A stretch of 64,000 nt of DNA from Eustoma russellianum (Eukaryota > Streptophyta > Magnoliopsida > Gentianales > Gentianaceae), in NCBI GenBank assembly GCA_036186865.1, contig AP025055.1, positions 28,368,838 to 28,432,837 of the forward strand, written 5' to 3'. Positions 21,081 to 31,166 of this stretch are shown here, in pieces (positions within the stretch are counted from its first letter, which is position 1; each line of letters begins with the position of its first letter). Made by a program: the position numbers and the translations under genes. The notes under the pieces are model-generated. The model ran no database searches and was not told the DNA's origin. It saw nothing but the letters and a program-made list of their open reading frames with translations.

Positions 21081-21884
21081 TGATGAAGCCGAATCTTCAT
21101 CAAGGGTCAAGATGACATCAAATTAACGTTATCAGCTAACTTGAAGAATTATTAACTGAATTGAAGATTGTAGCTGGAGCAGCTTCTAAAATATCCTGCA
21201 CATTGAAGCACAAATCAGAGGTCCCGGGGGGTTGGCCCTGGAGAAAACCCTCCGACGCTCAAGTCAGTTTGGGCAATTTCTCACTGAGAATATAATTTAA
21301 ATGGTGAGTTCAGAGTTTCTCACAGTATGAGCTCAAGAGCAAAGTGTATGAATTTGCTTTAGGATATGAATGTTTGAATTCCAGATCCCCTTCTTTGTCT
21401 CGATTGATCTGCTTTTATTAACTTTTTCCCGTCTTTAGCTTCTGATGGCAGACGAGATGTTTGCTTGGGGCAGAAAACCTAGGACATCGTAGATCGGCTG
21501 ATGTGACTGGTAGACCGGCTGATGTGACTAATAGGCCTGCTAGAATGACCTTAGCGTGTTCAGACTGAATAACCACCTGTAATCATTATACTCGAATTGC
21601 ACTTCTGCCTGATGGTTCCTTGATGTAACGCTGTCCTTAATTCCTTTGCTGAAGTGTTCAACTAAGCCTTGCCAAATTGCAACGATTAGGCCTGGCCGAA
21701 GTGCATAGTTGGATCCAGCTGAAGTGGTCTGAAGTGCTGTCATGCCACCCTGCTGAAGTGCAGCCAAGGCTAAACAGCCATGCTTGGGTACTGTACTGCT
21801 GAACTGCAGTACCTGAGTGCTGAGCTACGGGAGTTGATCCGTTGACTGTTGTTGACTCACAAACGATTTAGTTATGGTTTATCA
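21081..21884 (-). repeat. Tat element 1, 5' LTR (804 bp)
   Basis: Pairs with 10228-11099; it lacks an internal block of about 67 bp (junction near 21739). Terminal TGAT/ATCA and the following ACAGA (21885-21889) mark the end. Confidence 0.93.
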
Positions 21885-22241
21885 ACAGAGAAATGAAAAC
21901 ATCAAGGGGATGCTAACCTACATGTATTATTCTGTGATGTAAGCAATTTTAAACAATAGAAGCAACAGCTATGTATAAAATGTGTTGGTAAAGCTTATAC
22001 ATTACTATGTACACGTGAGTGCATATTTTATGTGTTACATCCTTAGATATAAACGATGTTCTTTTAAAAGCGCATCTGTTTCGAGTTTGCCAGATATGGT
22101 ATACCATGGCAATCAACTAATTTTTTCCGCCTTCGCTTTCAGAGCTTTTTCATTTCTATGAATGCATGCTAAGTGGAGAAAATTTTCAAGAATTTTCACA
22201 ACTGTTACAGATCGACAAAATATGTGTATAAACACACACAC

Positions 22242-22298
<57 letters not shown>

Positions 22299-23184
22299 GC
22301 GAGTACTACATTTGCAGACTCATATACTTATTCATTATTATGGCTAATAAATGAAGGACTACAATTTTAAAAATTAAAAAAATCATGTTCCTCCTCCACC
22401 TTTATCCGTTATCCAAGTTGTCTGAAGCTTTCTTCCCTTCATAGCCCCCGTTTCCATGGGTTTCAACTTTGTGTTCACTTTTTTGATGACAATGATCATT
22501 CTTCCCAAATATGACCAGTATAATTGAAGAAGATAAAACACTAAATGAAAAAAGTAAGAAACACACTGTAAATGGACAAATGATTGCTCAATTGTATTGG
22601 CTCTACTGAACTTTTTTTTTGACCGCTCAAAAGGATTAGACTGCAGCAACTTCCTTAGGATTCATAATCCGCCACAAGTGCAGGGACTGTAACGTGAAGA
22701 GAGATTAATTCAAGCACATTGTAATTCTGAATGATTTTCTTCTAATAAGAGGATGAGTCGCTAAGGTAACGTTTCTGAAAACTGATATCTGAAATCTAAA
22801 ACTCTGATATCTGGAATCTAAAAACTAGATTTACTAAATATATTGATAACTAAAATAGTGAATTCTCAATAAGTGTAATATGTCTGAATCTGAAAAATTA
22901 AATCTCTTGATGTGTGATAAATACTTAGTAAAATGTATTTGTGTTTGTATATATATCATCACATGTGGTGCTTAAACTTGGTTACCCTTAAGTAATATAT
23001 GAATGTCAAGTGTTACCGCCTTGACGCTGACATTGACGTTGATATTATACCTTCATAGCATCTATGACCTAAAGCCTTTGAATGTCATTAAAAAGAAAGC
23101 CACTAATGCAAGTTCTAAAATGAAGAGATCCAAGAAATCAAAACACATGAAAAAGATGTGCTGGGCTACAGAGGGAGGAGAGGT
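21885..23184. other. Non-coding flank between Tat element 1 and a Copia element
   Basis: This continues the locus interrupted at 10227. It contains an AT microsatellite (separate entry) and A/T-rich sequence. A reading frame at 22383-22649 on the minus strand and one at 23003-23314 on the plus strand have no recognisable motif or splice context, so I do not call them genes. Confidence 0.5.
22244..22295. repeat. (AT)n microsatellite, about 26 units
   Basis: Uninterrupted AT dinucleotides, preceded by a short CA run at 22231-22241. Confidence 0.97.
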
Positions 23185-23942
23185 TGTAGGGGAGAAGCAA
23201 CAAGTAGGATACAACACATACAAGGATCAACTTCAAGACAACCAACCAAAATGCTCAACCAATTCACCACAATTGATTCACCAAGTAAAGATCAATCACA
23301 CATCAACACCATAAGCAAATTTTGAAAGATAAAGTTTCAAACAACACAAGAGATTTATACGTGGAAAAACCCCTTCAAGGTGAAGGATAAAAAACCACGG
23401 GACTTGTAAGGAGTCCACCCTTCTTCTTCTCTTATTATGCAAATTGAGGGTAAAAACACCCAAATTAGTCTACAAGGATGTTACAGCCCACCAACAACAA
23501 CATACATAAGAGCCAACAATTGAGAGGGAACAAGAATGCAGAAATTTTACCAAAAACCGCAGCTGACACCAGCAGCGATTAAAAACGATCCAGATCTTGG
23601 ATTGAAATTCTGAACGGTCAGAATGTAGCCCTGTGTGTTCCGAAGATGCTGTCCAAATTTCAGAAAATTCCAACGGTTGGATCTCCAGCGATCATCAAAG
23701 AAGCGGAGGCTGCACAGAAAAATTCTGCACTCCGAAAATTCTCTCCCTTCTCTTTTCTCTCTGTTTTTCAGCCTCAGATGTGCTACAGTCCCTCATACGA
23801 ATTTTAGCCAGCAAAAACATCCTTATAGGACTACTAAGAGAATCTTCCAAATACCCAAACCATTTGGGTCTCACAAAATAAGTGATTGGTCTATCACTTA
23901 CAAAATGTCCAATAACAAATGGACTGGACTAATGCCCCAACA
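23185..23942 (-). repeat. Copia 3' LTR (758 bp)
   Basis: Starts TGTAGGGG, ends CCCCAACA; the same sequence with few changes recurs at 27619-28362. It shares with it the block ccttcaaggtgaag and the region near 23640-23700. Confidence 0.93.
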
Positions 23943-23956
23943 ATCTCCCCCTCCAG
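23943..23956 (-). promoter_or_regulatory. Copia polypurine tract
   Basis: On the minus strand ggagggggagatt immediately precedes the 3' LTR, the standard plus-strand primer. Confidence 0.88.
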
Positions 23957-23988
23957 TCCAATTTGGGGAAGACCATACGCAAAGCTCA

Positions 23989-26223
23989 TCAATAGGACAT
24001 ACCTGCAAGCTTGGAACAAAATTCAAGCTTGCTTCCAGTAACTACCTTTGTCAACATATCAGCACCATTCTTGTTGGTGTGAATCTTCTTCAACTTCATT
24101 AGTTGCTCTTCAATGACATCACGCAACCAATGATACCTTACATCAATATGCTTCGTACGGGCATGATACATGCTGTTTTTACTCAAGTCCATAGCACTTT
24201 GACTATCACAAAACACAACATACTCACTTTGCTTCAAATCCAACTCTTGGAAGAAACGCTTCAACCAAAGCATTTCTTTACATGCTTCCACAGCTGCTAT
24301 ATACTCTGCCTCAGTTGTAGACAATGCTACACACTTCTGTAGCTTGGATTGCCATGAAATGGCTCCCCCTGCAAATTTGGACAAGTAACCTGAGGTAGAC
24401 CTTCTGTTATCAAGATCACCAGCCATGTCAGCATCTGTAAATCCCTCAAGAATAGGCTCACCACCTCCAAAACACAAACTCAATTTTGAGGTGCCATGCA
24501 AATATCTCAAGATCCACTTTACAGCTTCCCAGTGAACCTTACCAGGATTAGCCAAGAATCTGCTAACCAATCCAACATCATGTGCTATATCCGGTCTTGT
24601 ACACACCATAGCATACATCAATGAACCAACAGCAGAGGAGTAAGGAATATGTGACATACTTTCCTTTTCTTTCTCGGTAATAGGACAACACTGCTTGCTC
24701 AACTTGAAATGACCTGCAAGTGGTGTATTAACTGGCTTGGCATTCTTCATATTGAACCTTTCAAGCACCCGTTCAATATACTTCTCTTGTGGCAGCCAAA
24801 GCTTACCAGCTTTTCTATCACGAACAATTTCAATGCCAAGAATTTGCTTTGCAGGACCCAAATCCTTCATATCAAAGGACTTTGACAAATCCTCTTTCAA
24901 CCTATGAATCATCTCAACATCTTGTCCCACTATCAGCATATCGTCAACATACAAGCAAAGGATAATGAAGTTACCTTCAGAGAACTTTATGAAATAAACA
25001 CAAGGATCTACAGAAGTCCGCTTGTACCCATTAGTACTCATAAAGGAATCAAACTTGCGGTACCATTGCCTTGGTGCCTGCTTAAGTCCATAGAGACTCT
25101 TTTTCAACTTACAAACAAAATTCTCCTTTCCTTTGACTTCAAATCCTTCTAGCTGCTCCATGTATATCTCCTCATTCAAATCACCATGTAAAAAAGCAGT
25201 TTTTACATCAAGTTGTTCAAGTTCAAGATCCAAACTGGCAGCTAGTCCCAAAATTATACGAATTGAAGTCATCATCACTACTGGTGCAAAAATCTCATCA
25301 AAGTCGATGCCTTTCTTCTGGTGGCATCCTTTCACCACTAGTCTTGCCTTCCGCCTCACTAGCTTGTGGCTATCTTTCTTGTTCTCAAACAACCACTTGT
25401 TCTTCAAGACTTTCTTCCCTGTTGGACGCTTCACCAAGTCATAGGTTTCATTCTTCTTCAAAGAATCCATCTCCTCTTGCATAGCCTTGAGCCAATGGTC
25501 TTTGTCTGGATGTGACAACACCTCTTGAAAGCTCTCAGGCTCCCCCTCATCTGTGATTAGGATATACTCTGAACTGGGATACAGTCTTGAAGGTTGTCGA
25601 ACTCGGGTTGACTTTCTAACTGTTTTCTCTTCCACCTGTGGGCTGAATTGCTCCACCTGATTAGAAGACTCTCCATGTTCAACATCTACATCTTCATTTT
25701 CAGGTTGTGGTACAAAAACTTCTGGTTGTACCTCTTCAATATGGTCATGTTCATGAATGGTGTCATGACCATCCTTGGGAGCATCACCTGTTTGTTGATC
25801 ATCTGGAACAGACATAGGAGACATATCAATAGCATCATGAGAGAAATCAGTAGAATAAGTCTTACCAGCACCTAAGAGATGAAAACCCATCTCGTGCTCA
25901 TAAAAGACAACATCTCTACTCCTTATAACTTTTTGCTTTGCTGGATCATAAAGTCTGTAACCAAACTCTTCATCACCATATCCAACAAACACACAAGGAG
26001 AAGTCTTGAAATCAAGCTTCAATCTCTGTTCCTTCGGTACATGCATGAAAGCCTTGCATCCAAACACCCTCAAATGAGAATAAGAGGGATCTTTCTCGAG
26101 CCAAACCCTCTCAGGAATCTCAAACTCCAAAGGAACTGATGGTGCTATATTTATCAAGTACACAACGGTTCCAACTGCTTCTCCCCAAAACGACTTAGGA
26201 AGTTGGACATCCTGAGCATACAT
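23989..26223 (-). CDS. Copia Pol: integrase C-terminus, reverse transcriptase, RNase H (open 744 aa)
   Basis: A long uninterrupted frame encodes the end of integrase (LPKSFWGEAVGTVVYLINIA, VFGCKAFMHVPKEQRLKLD), an acidic linker, and RT beginning about residue 230: HWLKAMQEEMDSLKKNETYD, LEQLDVKTAFLHGDLNEEIY (catalytic Asp), KSLYGLKQAPRQWYRKFDSF and LCLYVDDMLIVG with the intact YVDDM box. RNase H follows (GFTDADMAGDLDNRRSTSGY, LSTTEAEYIAAVEACKE) and ends NGADMLTKVVTGSKLEF. The RT and RNase H catalytic residues look intact. Similarity is to the tobacco TNT1-94 type. The protein is not autonomous: the upstream integrase core is out of frame and truncated. The first Met shown is internal to integrase. 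Confidence 0.9.
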   Translation of the reverse strand: MYAQDVQLPKSFWGEAVGTVVYLINIAPSVPLEFEIPERVWLEKDPSYSHLRVFGCKAFMHVPKEQRLKLDFKTSPCVFVGYGDEEFGYRLYDPAKQKVIRSRDVVFYEHEMGFHLLGAGKTYSTDFSHDAIDMSPMSVPDDQQTGDAPKDGHDTIHEHDHIEEVQPEVFVPQPENEDVDVEHGESSNQVEQFSPQVEEKTVRKSTRVRQPSRLYPSSEYILITDEGEPESFQEVLSHPDKDHWLKAMQEEMDSLKKNETYDLVKRPTGKKVLKNKWLFENKKDSHKLVRRKARLVVKGCHQKKGIDFDEIFAPVVMMTSIRIILGLAASLDLELEQLDVKTAFLHGDLNEEIYMEQLEGFEVKGKENFVCKLKKSLYGLKQAPRQWYRKFDSFMSTNGYKRTSVDPCVYFIKFSEGNFIILCLYVDDMLIVGQDVEMIHRLKEDLSKSFDMKDLGPAKQILGIEIVRDRKAGKLWLPQEKYIERVLERFNMKNAKPVNTPLAGHFKLSKQCCPITEKEKESMSHIPYSSAVGSLMYAMVCTRPDIAHDVGLVSRFLANPGKVHWEAVKWILRYLHGTSKLSLCFGGGEPILEGFTDADMAGDLDNRRSTSGYLSKFAGGAISWQSKLQKCVALSTTEAEYIAAVEACKEMLWLKRFFQELDLKQSEYVVFCDSQSAMDLSKNSMYHARTKHIDVRYHWLRDVIEEQLMKLKKIHTNKNGADMLTKVVTGSKLEFCSKLAGMSY

Positions 26224-26498
26224 CTCACTTTTTCAACAATAGTTCTGTTCATCCTCTCGGCAACACCATTGTGTTGTGGAGTACCTGGTTCTGTTCTTTC
26301 ATGCCGAATACCATATCTTGAGCAATATGATTTAAACTCATTTGAAGTGTACTCACCTCCATTATCAGTTCGGAGACGCTTCAATTTGAAATCTGACTCT
26401 CTTTCCACCATGGCATGAAACTTCTGAAAGATGCCAAACACCTCGCTTTTGTTTTTCATCATATAAATTGAGGCATAAATCTGGAATGTGACGAACAT
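26154..26498 (-). pseudogene. Copia integrase core, N-terminally deleted
   Basis: The frame reads MMKNKSEVFGIFQKFHAMVE, RLRTDNGGEYTSNEFKSYCS (second catalytic Asp) and PGTPQHNGVAERMNRTIVEK (catalytic Glu), then runs out of frame near 26215 where the 744-codon frame takes over. The preceding pre-integrase domain and the block with the first catalytic Asp are gone: the protease-side sequence (RHIPDLCLNL) runs straight into YMMKNKSEVFG near 26465. Integration activity is therefore lost. Confidence 0.88.
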
Positions 26499-27585
26499 CT
26501 CTCAATGTCAAATAGCACCCAACACTGGTTTGTACTCGAATATCTCCAATTCCAACAATACTAGCTGAACTCTGGTTTCCCATCTTCACACTACCAAAAT
26601 CTCCAGCTCGGTAGTCAACAAAGTACTCCTTAACAGGAACACAATGATAAGAAGCCCCAGTATCAACAAGCCATTCAGAATCGGAATTGTCAACATGACA
26701 ACAATCCCCAGTAGTACAAATCAAAGAAATAGAATCATATGAAGTAGAAGCTGTCGCAGCTGTATTCTTGTCCTCACCCTCTTTGTGATGATCATTTTTC
26801 TTTTGTCGCTGATCTCTTTTCAACATGTAGCAAAATTTTTGAATATGGACAGGCTTGCTACAATAGTGACATATCGTGGGTTCTCTCCCATCTTTGGGCT
26901 TGGACCTGTACTTTGACTTGCCACGCCCCTTGGGACATCTACTCTTGCTTCTTCCTCTATTCTCTACCACAAGTGTCTGTGAAATATCAACACCCATCTC
27001 CTTTTTTATAAGCTCTTCATTGAACATGCTCTCTTTAATGACATCCAATGAAAGCGTACCATCTGGAGCTGAGTTGCTGATGGACACAACCAGGGTTTTC
27101 CAACTATCCGGCAGAGAACTCAATAGGAATAAAGCCTGCAACTCATCATCAAGAACAATCTTCATCATATTCAACTTGTTAATGATATCTTGAAAGTCAC
27201 TTAGATGCTCAGAAACTGAATTCCCTGGCTTCAACTTGAGATTAACAAGTCTCTTAATCGATGAGGCCTTATTGTGAGCAGTCTTTCTTTCATAAAGACC
27301 CTCCAATTTTCTCCACAACTCAAGTGGCTCATTCTCTTGGGACACATGATTGAATATGCTAATGTCAATCCACTGTCTAATTGTTCCCAATGTCTTTCTC
27401 TTTAGCTTTTCCCATTCTTTATCCGACATCTTCTCTGGTTTAATGGGCGTGTCATCTTTCTTGGTTTTATCCACATCAATTGGGTCAAACAAATCTTTAC
27501 AGTATAGCAAATCTTCCATCATCGGACGCCAAATGGAATAATTGGTTGATGTCAATTTAACCATAGAATGATTTCCAGATTCCAT
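26465..27585 (-). CDS. Copia gag and protease (open, 3' end truncated by deletion)
   Basis: The open frame starts MESGNHSMVKLTSTNYSIW at 27585, 20 bp inside the primer site, and continues past 26465 for a few out-of-context codons to 26365. Capsid-like motifs are DLFDPIDV, LWRKLEGLYERKTAHNKASS, LVNLKLKPGNSVSEHLSDFQ and LFLLSSLPDSWKTLVVSIS. A zinc knuckle CHYCSKPVHIQKFC has all four ligands. A basic stretch (GRSKSRCPKGRGKSKYRSK) precedes it. The protease motif is WLVDTGASYHCVP, with the catalytic Asp in D-T-G-A-S. Gag and protease appear functional by motif, so the element could supply particles but not integrase. Confidence 0.88.
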
Positions 27586-27604
27586 ATCTACAGTTTAACC
27601 AAAT

Positions 27605-27616
27605 GCTCTGATACCA
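27605..27616 (-). promoter_or_regulatory. Copia primer binding site, tRNA-iMet
   Basis: gctctgatacca is the reverse complement of TGGTATCAGAGC and lies two bases from the 5' LTR. Confidence 0.93.
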
Positions 27617-27618
27617 GT

Positions 27619-28362
27619 TGTAGGGGAGAAGCAACAAGTAGGATACAACACCTACAAGGATCAACTTCAAGACAACCAACCAAAATGCTCAACCAATTCA
27701 CCAAGTAAAGATCAATCTCACATCAACACCATAAGCAAATTTTGAAAGATAAAGCTTCAAACAACACAAGAGATTTATATGTGGAAAAACCCCTTCAAGG
27801 TGAAGGGTAAAAAACCACGGGACTTGTAAGGAGTCCACCCTTCTTCTTCTCTTATTATGAAAATTGAGGGTAAAAACACTCAAATCAGTCTACAAGGATG
27901 TTACAGCCCACCAACAACAACATACATAAGAGCCAACAATTGAGAGGGAACAAGAATGCAGAAATTTCACCAAAAACCGCAGCTGACACCAGTAGCGATT
28001 AAAAACGATCCAGAACTCGGATTGAAATTCTGAACGGTCATAATGTAGCCCTGTGTGTTCTGAAGATGCTGTCCAAATTTCAGAAAAATCCAACGGTTGG
28101 ATCTCCGGCGATCGTCAAAGAAGCGGAGGCTGCCCAGTAAACTTCTACACTCCGAAAATTCTCTCCCTTCTCTTTTCTCTCTGTTTTTCAGCCTCAGATG
28201 TGCTACAGTCCCTCATACGAATTTTAGCCAGCAAAAACATCCTTATAGGGCTACTAAGAGAATCTCCCAAATACCCAAACCATTTGGGTCTCACAAAATA
28301 AGTGATTGGTCTATCACTTACAAAATGTCCAATAACAAATGGACTCGACTAATGCCCCAATA
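27619..28362 (-). repeat. Copia 5' LTR (744 bp)
   Basis: Pairs with 23185-23942. The terminal CA is TA here by one substitution. A gap of about 14 bp (caattgattcacca is present only in the left copy) separates the two. Confidence 0.92.
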
Positions 28363-28481
28363 AGGAGAACATGTATGGTGTTCAAATGATGGCTTCCAAA
28401 GTCCATTAACATGAAATACAACGTAGCTTGACCACGTTCATGTGCTCGAAGAGTTTCGCGTGTTTATGATCTTGCATGGTC

Positions 28482-28494
28482 CACCACAAAAAGA
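28482..28494 (+). repeat. CACTA left terminal inverted repeat
   Basis: CACCACAAAAAGA; matches the right end except for the length of the A run (5 against 8). Confidence 0.93.
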
Positions 28495-28930
28495 ATTTTA
28501 TTTACCGACGAAAACTTCACCGACGAACCGTGGTTCGTCGGTGTTGCATCGGTACTTTGCGACGCATTTGCGATACACTCATTTTCGTCGTTAATTGCGA
28601 CGAAAATACGATGAAAAGCATTGTCGCTAGCAAAAAAGTAGTCAGATTAATACGTTCGTCGGTGTTTTGTCGGTGGTGCGTTGCTATGTTGTGTGTTTTA
28701 TTCGTCGCTATGTAGTTTGTAGCCTTACGTCGCTATATCGTAGCTATTTTGTCGCTAAAATTCCAGAACAATGATAAAATAAATTCATCGGTGAGTAAAT
28801 TCTTGGCGTTGTGTATCGTCGGTTTTTTTGTCGATGAAACCCGCGTGTCGCAAACGTTTTGTTTTACTTTTCGTTCATATTCCGATTTGTCGTTGTGTCG
28901 TCGCAGACTCGTCGAGGATTAAACACGTGT
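28494..28930. repeat. CACTA left subterminal repeat array
   Basis: Many copies of CGACGAA, GTCGCTA and TCGTCGGT in both orientations. In known CACTA elements such arrays are bound by the TNPA protein. Confidence 0.85.
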
Positions 28931-29054
28931 ATTAATTAAGGAAAAAGAAAGCAGTGATTGGAATTTTTTTTATTAATTTAATAATAAAAATTTACATTAT
29001 GAAACGAAAAATTAAAAAAAGAAATCCAAAAGAGAGGCGCAGAGGGGCCGTTCA

Positions 29055-29384
29055 CTATTCGTCATCGGAAGAAAGAGTGGCTGCCACATTATCTGCGAAC
29101 TCTCTGAGGAGGCGCTTCAGCTTGGAATATCTGAATTTCAACTTCCGCAGCCTTCTAGTCATGCTGTGCAGTTGCCTCGACTGCTGTTGCATGTTTGCTA
29201 TCAGCATACGGTAGTCGATATCCTGTTCCGACAATTGTTCTTGAGCATCCTCTCGCGGTAGTGGGCCATACACAGATACGGAACCCTCCCGCTCAACCGA
29301 TGGTGGTTGGGGAGGAGGCCCTTGTTGCGGGGCACTGTTTGCCCCTCCACCACACCTTGGGGTTCTTCTAAAACGACGCGGCAT
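29055..29384 (-). CDS. CACTA accessory small ORF 1, basic/coiled-coil protein, 109 aa
   Basis: I do not recognise a family. The protein begins with an Arg-rich segment (MPRRFRRTPRCGGGAN), then a Pro/Gln-rich stretch (residues 18-30), an acidic stretch (EDAQEQLSEQD), and a helical coiled-coil-like half (IANMQQQSRQLHSMTRRLRK, then LKRLLREFADNVA) ending in TLSSDDE. It runs opposite to tnpD. A related ORF lies at 30215-30577 with the same layout and the same end, so the pair arose by tandem duplication and kept protein features while the DNA diverged. Upstream of its start (29400-29450) are TATA-like sequences, and beyond them a TAGCGACG array (29455-29850). The basic N-terminus suggests nucleic-acid or nuclear function; this is inference. 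Confidence 0.65.
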   Translation of the reverse strand: MPRRFRRTPRCGGGANSAPQQGPPPQPPSVEREGSVSVYGPLPREDAQEQLSEQDIDYRMLIANMQQQSRQLHSMTRRLRKLKFRYSKLKRLLREFADNVAATLSSDDE

Positions 29385-29454
29385 ATTTTGATGTTTTATA
29401 ACTTTGTATGTGTGTATATATATCTGCGGATGTTTGGGGTATAAATAGGTAAAT

Positions 29455-29850
29455 TTAGCAACGATATAACGACGAACTTGCGACGCATTTTTCGACCGTT
29501 AACCAAGATGGGAATATGTGCGGGTGTGACGCTTTGTGCGAATTAGCGACGAAATGTGTGCGGGCGTGATAGTTCGTTCGAATTAGCGACGCACTTAGCG
29601 ACGAATTAGCGACGTAAACACGTTCTAATTAATTATAACCGTTGGGAACTGAACGGACACTGCGGAATAGCGACGCATTAGCGACGCAACTTGAAATAGG
29701 TGTGAAGATAATATCGTAATATCGTACGTTGTAACCGTTGGGAACTGAACGGAATAGCGACGCACTTGCGACGCTGTAGCGACGAAACGCGTACAATGGT
29801 GTGAAGTGGCGTCGTGCGTCGCTAGGGCGTCGGTAAAGCGTCGCTAAATT
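29455..29850. repeat. Internal TAGCGACG repeat array upstream of small ORF 1
   Basis: Repeated units such as tagcgacgcac, gcgacgaa and gcgacgcatt, the same motif as the subterminal arrays. Located just upstream (minus sense) of the 29384 start. Confidence 0.8.
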
Positions 29851-30214
29851 CTAATAAATTCGCGCATAATATGTTCTTGTCGTTGTATTAAGTTTCGCGG
29901 ATAATAGGTTCTCGTCTGGTCGTTGTATTAAGTTTCGTCGATATGTTTAGTAGGTTCTCGTCTTTGTATTAAGTTTCGTCGGTATATAGTTGATGTTTAG
30001 TCGGTGAATTAGTCGTCTCAAATTTTTCTGAGCCACATTTCGTTTGTATTTTAGCGTCGTCAAGATTCGTAAGAGATTAAACATGTTTTTAAATTAAGAA
30101 AACGAAAGCGATGATTAGAAAAATAAAACTTCATTAATATAGAATTATAAATTACAAAATATACTAGGACAATAATGGAAAAACTAATCTAAATGAATAA
30201 CGGAGAGGAGTCAT

Positions 30215-30577
30215 TCACTGTTCGTCATCCGAACAGAGAGTAGCAACATTCTCTGCGCACGCCTTCAGGAGGCGTCTCAGCTGTGCAGCTTTGGATTTAA
30301 TCCGCATCTGCCTTGTGTCCAGGTATTGGAGACGCTCATCCTGGTACATAATATGCTCCCTCAGGTCATCCACTGTTTTCCACAGTTCTTGTATTTCTTT
30401 ATGGAGATCGCCAATTTGGCGATCCCGACGTGGCCCAAAAAGACTGGGTTCAGAGGACTCAGCTTCTGGGGGTGATTCTTGTGGTGGAGGAACCGCTGAA
30501 GAAGAGGGTTGTTAAATAGGTCGTCTTGCCGCTGAATGGCCACTACCACGTCGCGCTTGCGCTTTATTACGAACCAT
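30215..30577 (-). pseudogene. CACTA accessory small ORF 2, paralogue of ORF 1 with one in-frame stop
   Basis: Read on the minus strand from 30577, it starts MVRNKAQARRGSGHSAARRP, followed by a TAA at codon 22, after which the frame stays open to 30215. The remainder has a Pro/Ser/Glu segment (PPPQESPPEAESSEPSLFGP), a helical half (DLHKEIQELWKTVDDLREHI, DTRQMRIKSKAAQLRRLL) and the end ENVATLCSDDEQ, which matches the end of ORF 1. The AT-rich downstream sequences of the two copies are also similar. Apart from the stop the frame has no shift. Its start faces that of tnpD, with one promoter-like repeat array between them. A downstream ATG could give a shorter product. Confidence 0.6.
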
Positions 30578-30645
30578 ATTTGGGTCTTTTTTTATGATTA
30601 TAAAGGAGGTTGTTTTCTATGTAGTTGGGGGTCACGGTCCATCCT

Positions 30646-30985
30646 GTTTATATAGGGAATTCAGCGACGACATAGCGACGCAATAGCGACGTAAATGCAT
30701 CGTAAGTGTAACAGTCACTGTGCGGACACCGCCGAATAGCGACGACTTAGCGACACCCGCAGCGACAAAACACATCGTATGGTGTGAAGATACGTCGTTC
30801 GTCGCTGAGCGTCGCTAAGTCATCGGTGTTTGTGTTTGTTTGTTTCCGGGATTTGTGTTTCTTGGTCGTCGCTAAGTCATCGCTAAGTCGTCGGTATTTG
30901 TGTTTGTTTGTTTCCGGGATTCGTGTTTCTTGGTCTTCGCTTAGCGTCGCTATATCGTCGCTAATACGTCGGTAATATTGCAGGC
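30646..30985. promoter_or_regulatory. Divergent promoter region of small ORF 2 and tnpD with TAGCGACG array
   Basis: On the minus strand TATATAAA (30647-30654) lies about 70 bp before the ORF 2 start. Directly behind it, 30660-30975 carries many CGTCGCTA/TAGCGACG copies and a near-direct repeat (gtgtttgtttgtttccggga at about 30830 and again at about 30900). tnpD starts at 31167 on the other side. Confidence 0.6.
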
Positions 30986-31166
30986 TGAGAACCATAAAAC
31001 GCAGCTTTCTTCTTCCACTCTTCTCCCATTCTTCTCCCATTTCAAACACAAAAATCATAACTTTTCTACGAAAATATAGAAAGAAGAAATCTTATTGTGT
31101 GGAATTTTGATGTTTTCTACCACCGAGAAAAGATAGCTGTTGTTATTTTGAAGGTATAGCGAGAAA

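Larger units (their letters stand above)
10228..21884 (-). mobile_element. Complete Ty3/Gypsy Tat-lineage element 1
   Basis: Two LTRs (10228-11099 and 21081-21884), both TGAT...ATCA, enclose about 10 kb. The 5-bp target duplication ACAGA is present at 10223-10227 and 21885-21889, so the whole unit is one insertion. On the minus strand the order is primer site, gag, protease, RT, RNase H, a second (archaeal-type) RNase H, then integrase, which is Gypsy order with the extra RNase H typical of the Tat lineage. A four-exon gene runs antisense in the 3' third. Gag-pol carries many breaks while the antisense gene is open. The 5' LTR lacks about 67 bp present in the 3' LTR. A second copy of the family is at 49888-61294. 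Confidence 0.93.
23185..28362 (-). mobile_element. Ty1/Copia (TNT1/Tork-like) element, internally deleted
   Basis: LTRs at 23185-23942 and 27619-28362 are near-identical and start TGTAGGGGAG. The iMet primer site lies beside the right LTR and the polypurine tract beside the left one, so the element reads on the minus strand. The gene order gag, protease, integrase, RT, RNase H is Copia. A deletion has joined protease to mid-integrase. No exact 5-bp target duplication is evident; AGGAG occurs directly after the right LTR and 4 bp before the left one. Confidence 0.93.

Noticed and set aside
22383..22649. Minus-strand frame of 88 codons beside the AT microsatellite
   Set aside because: Low-complexity composition, no domain, no splice or promoter support.
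23003..23314. 103-codon frame upstream of the Copia LTR
   Set aside because: It runs into the LTR at 23185, so its second half is LTR sequence; no motif seen.
25133..25871. Several plus-strand and minus-strand ORFs inside the Copia pol linker
   Set aside because: Shadows of the 744-codon Pol frame, without independent signals.
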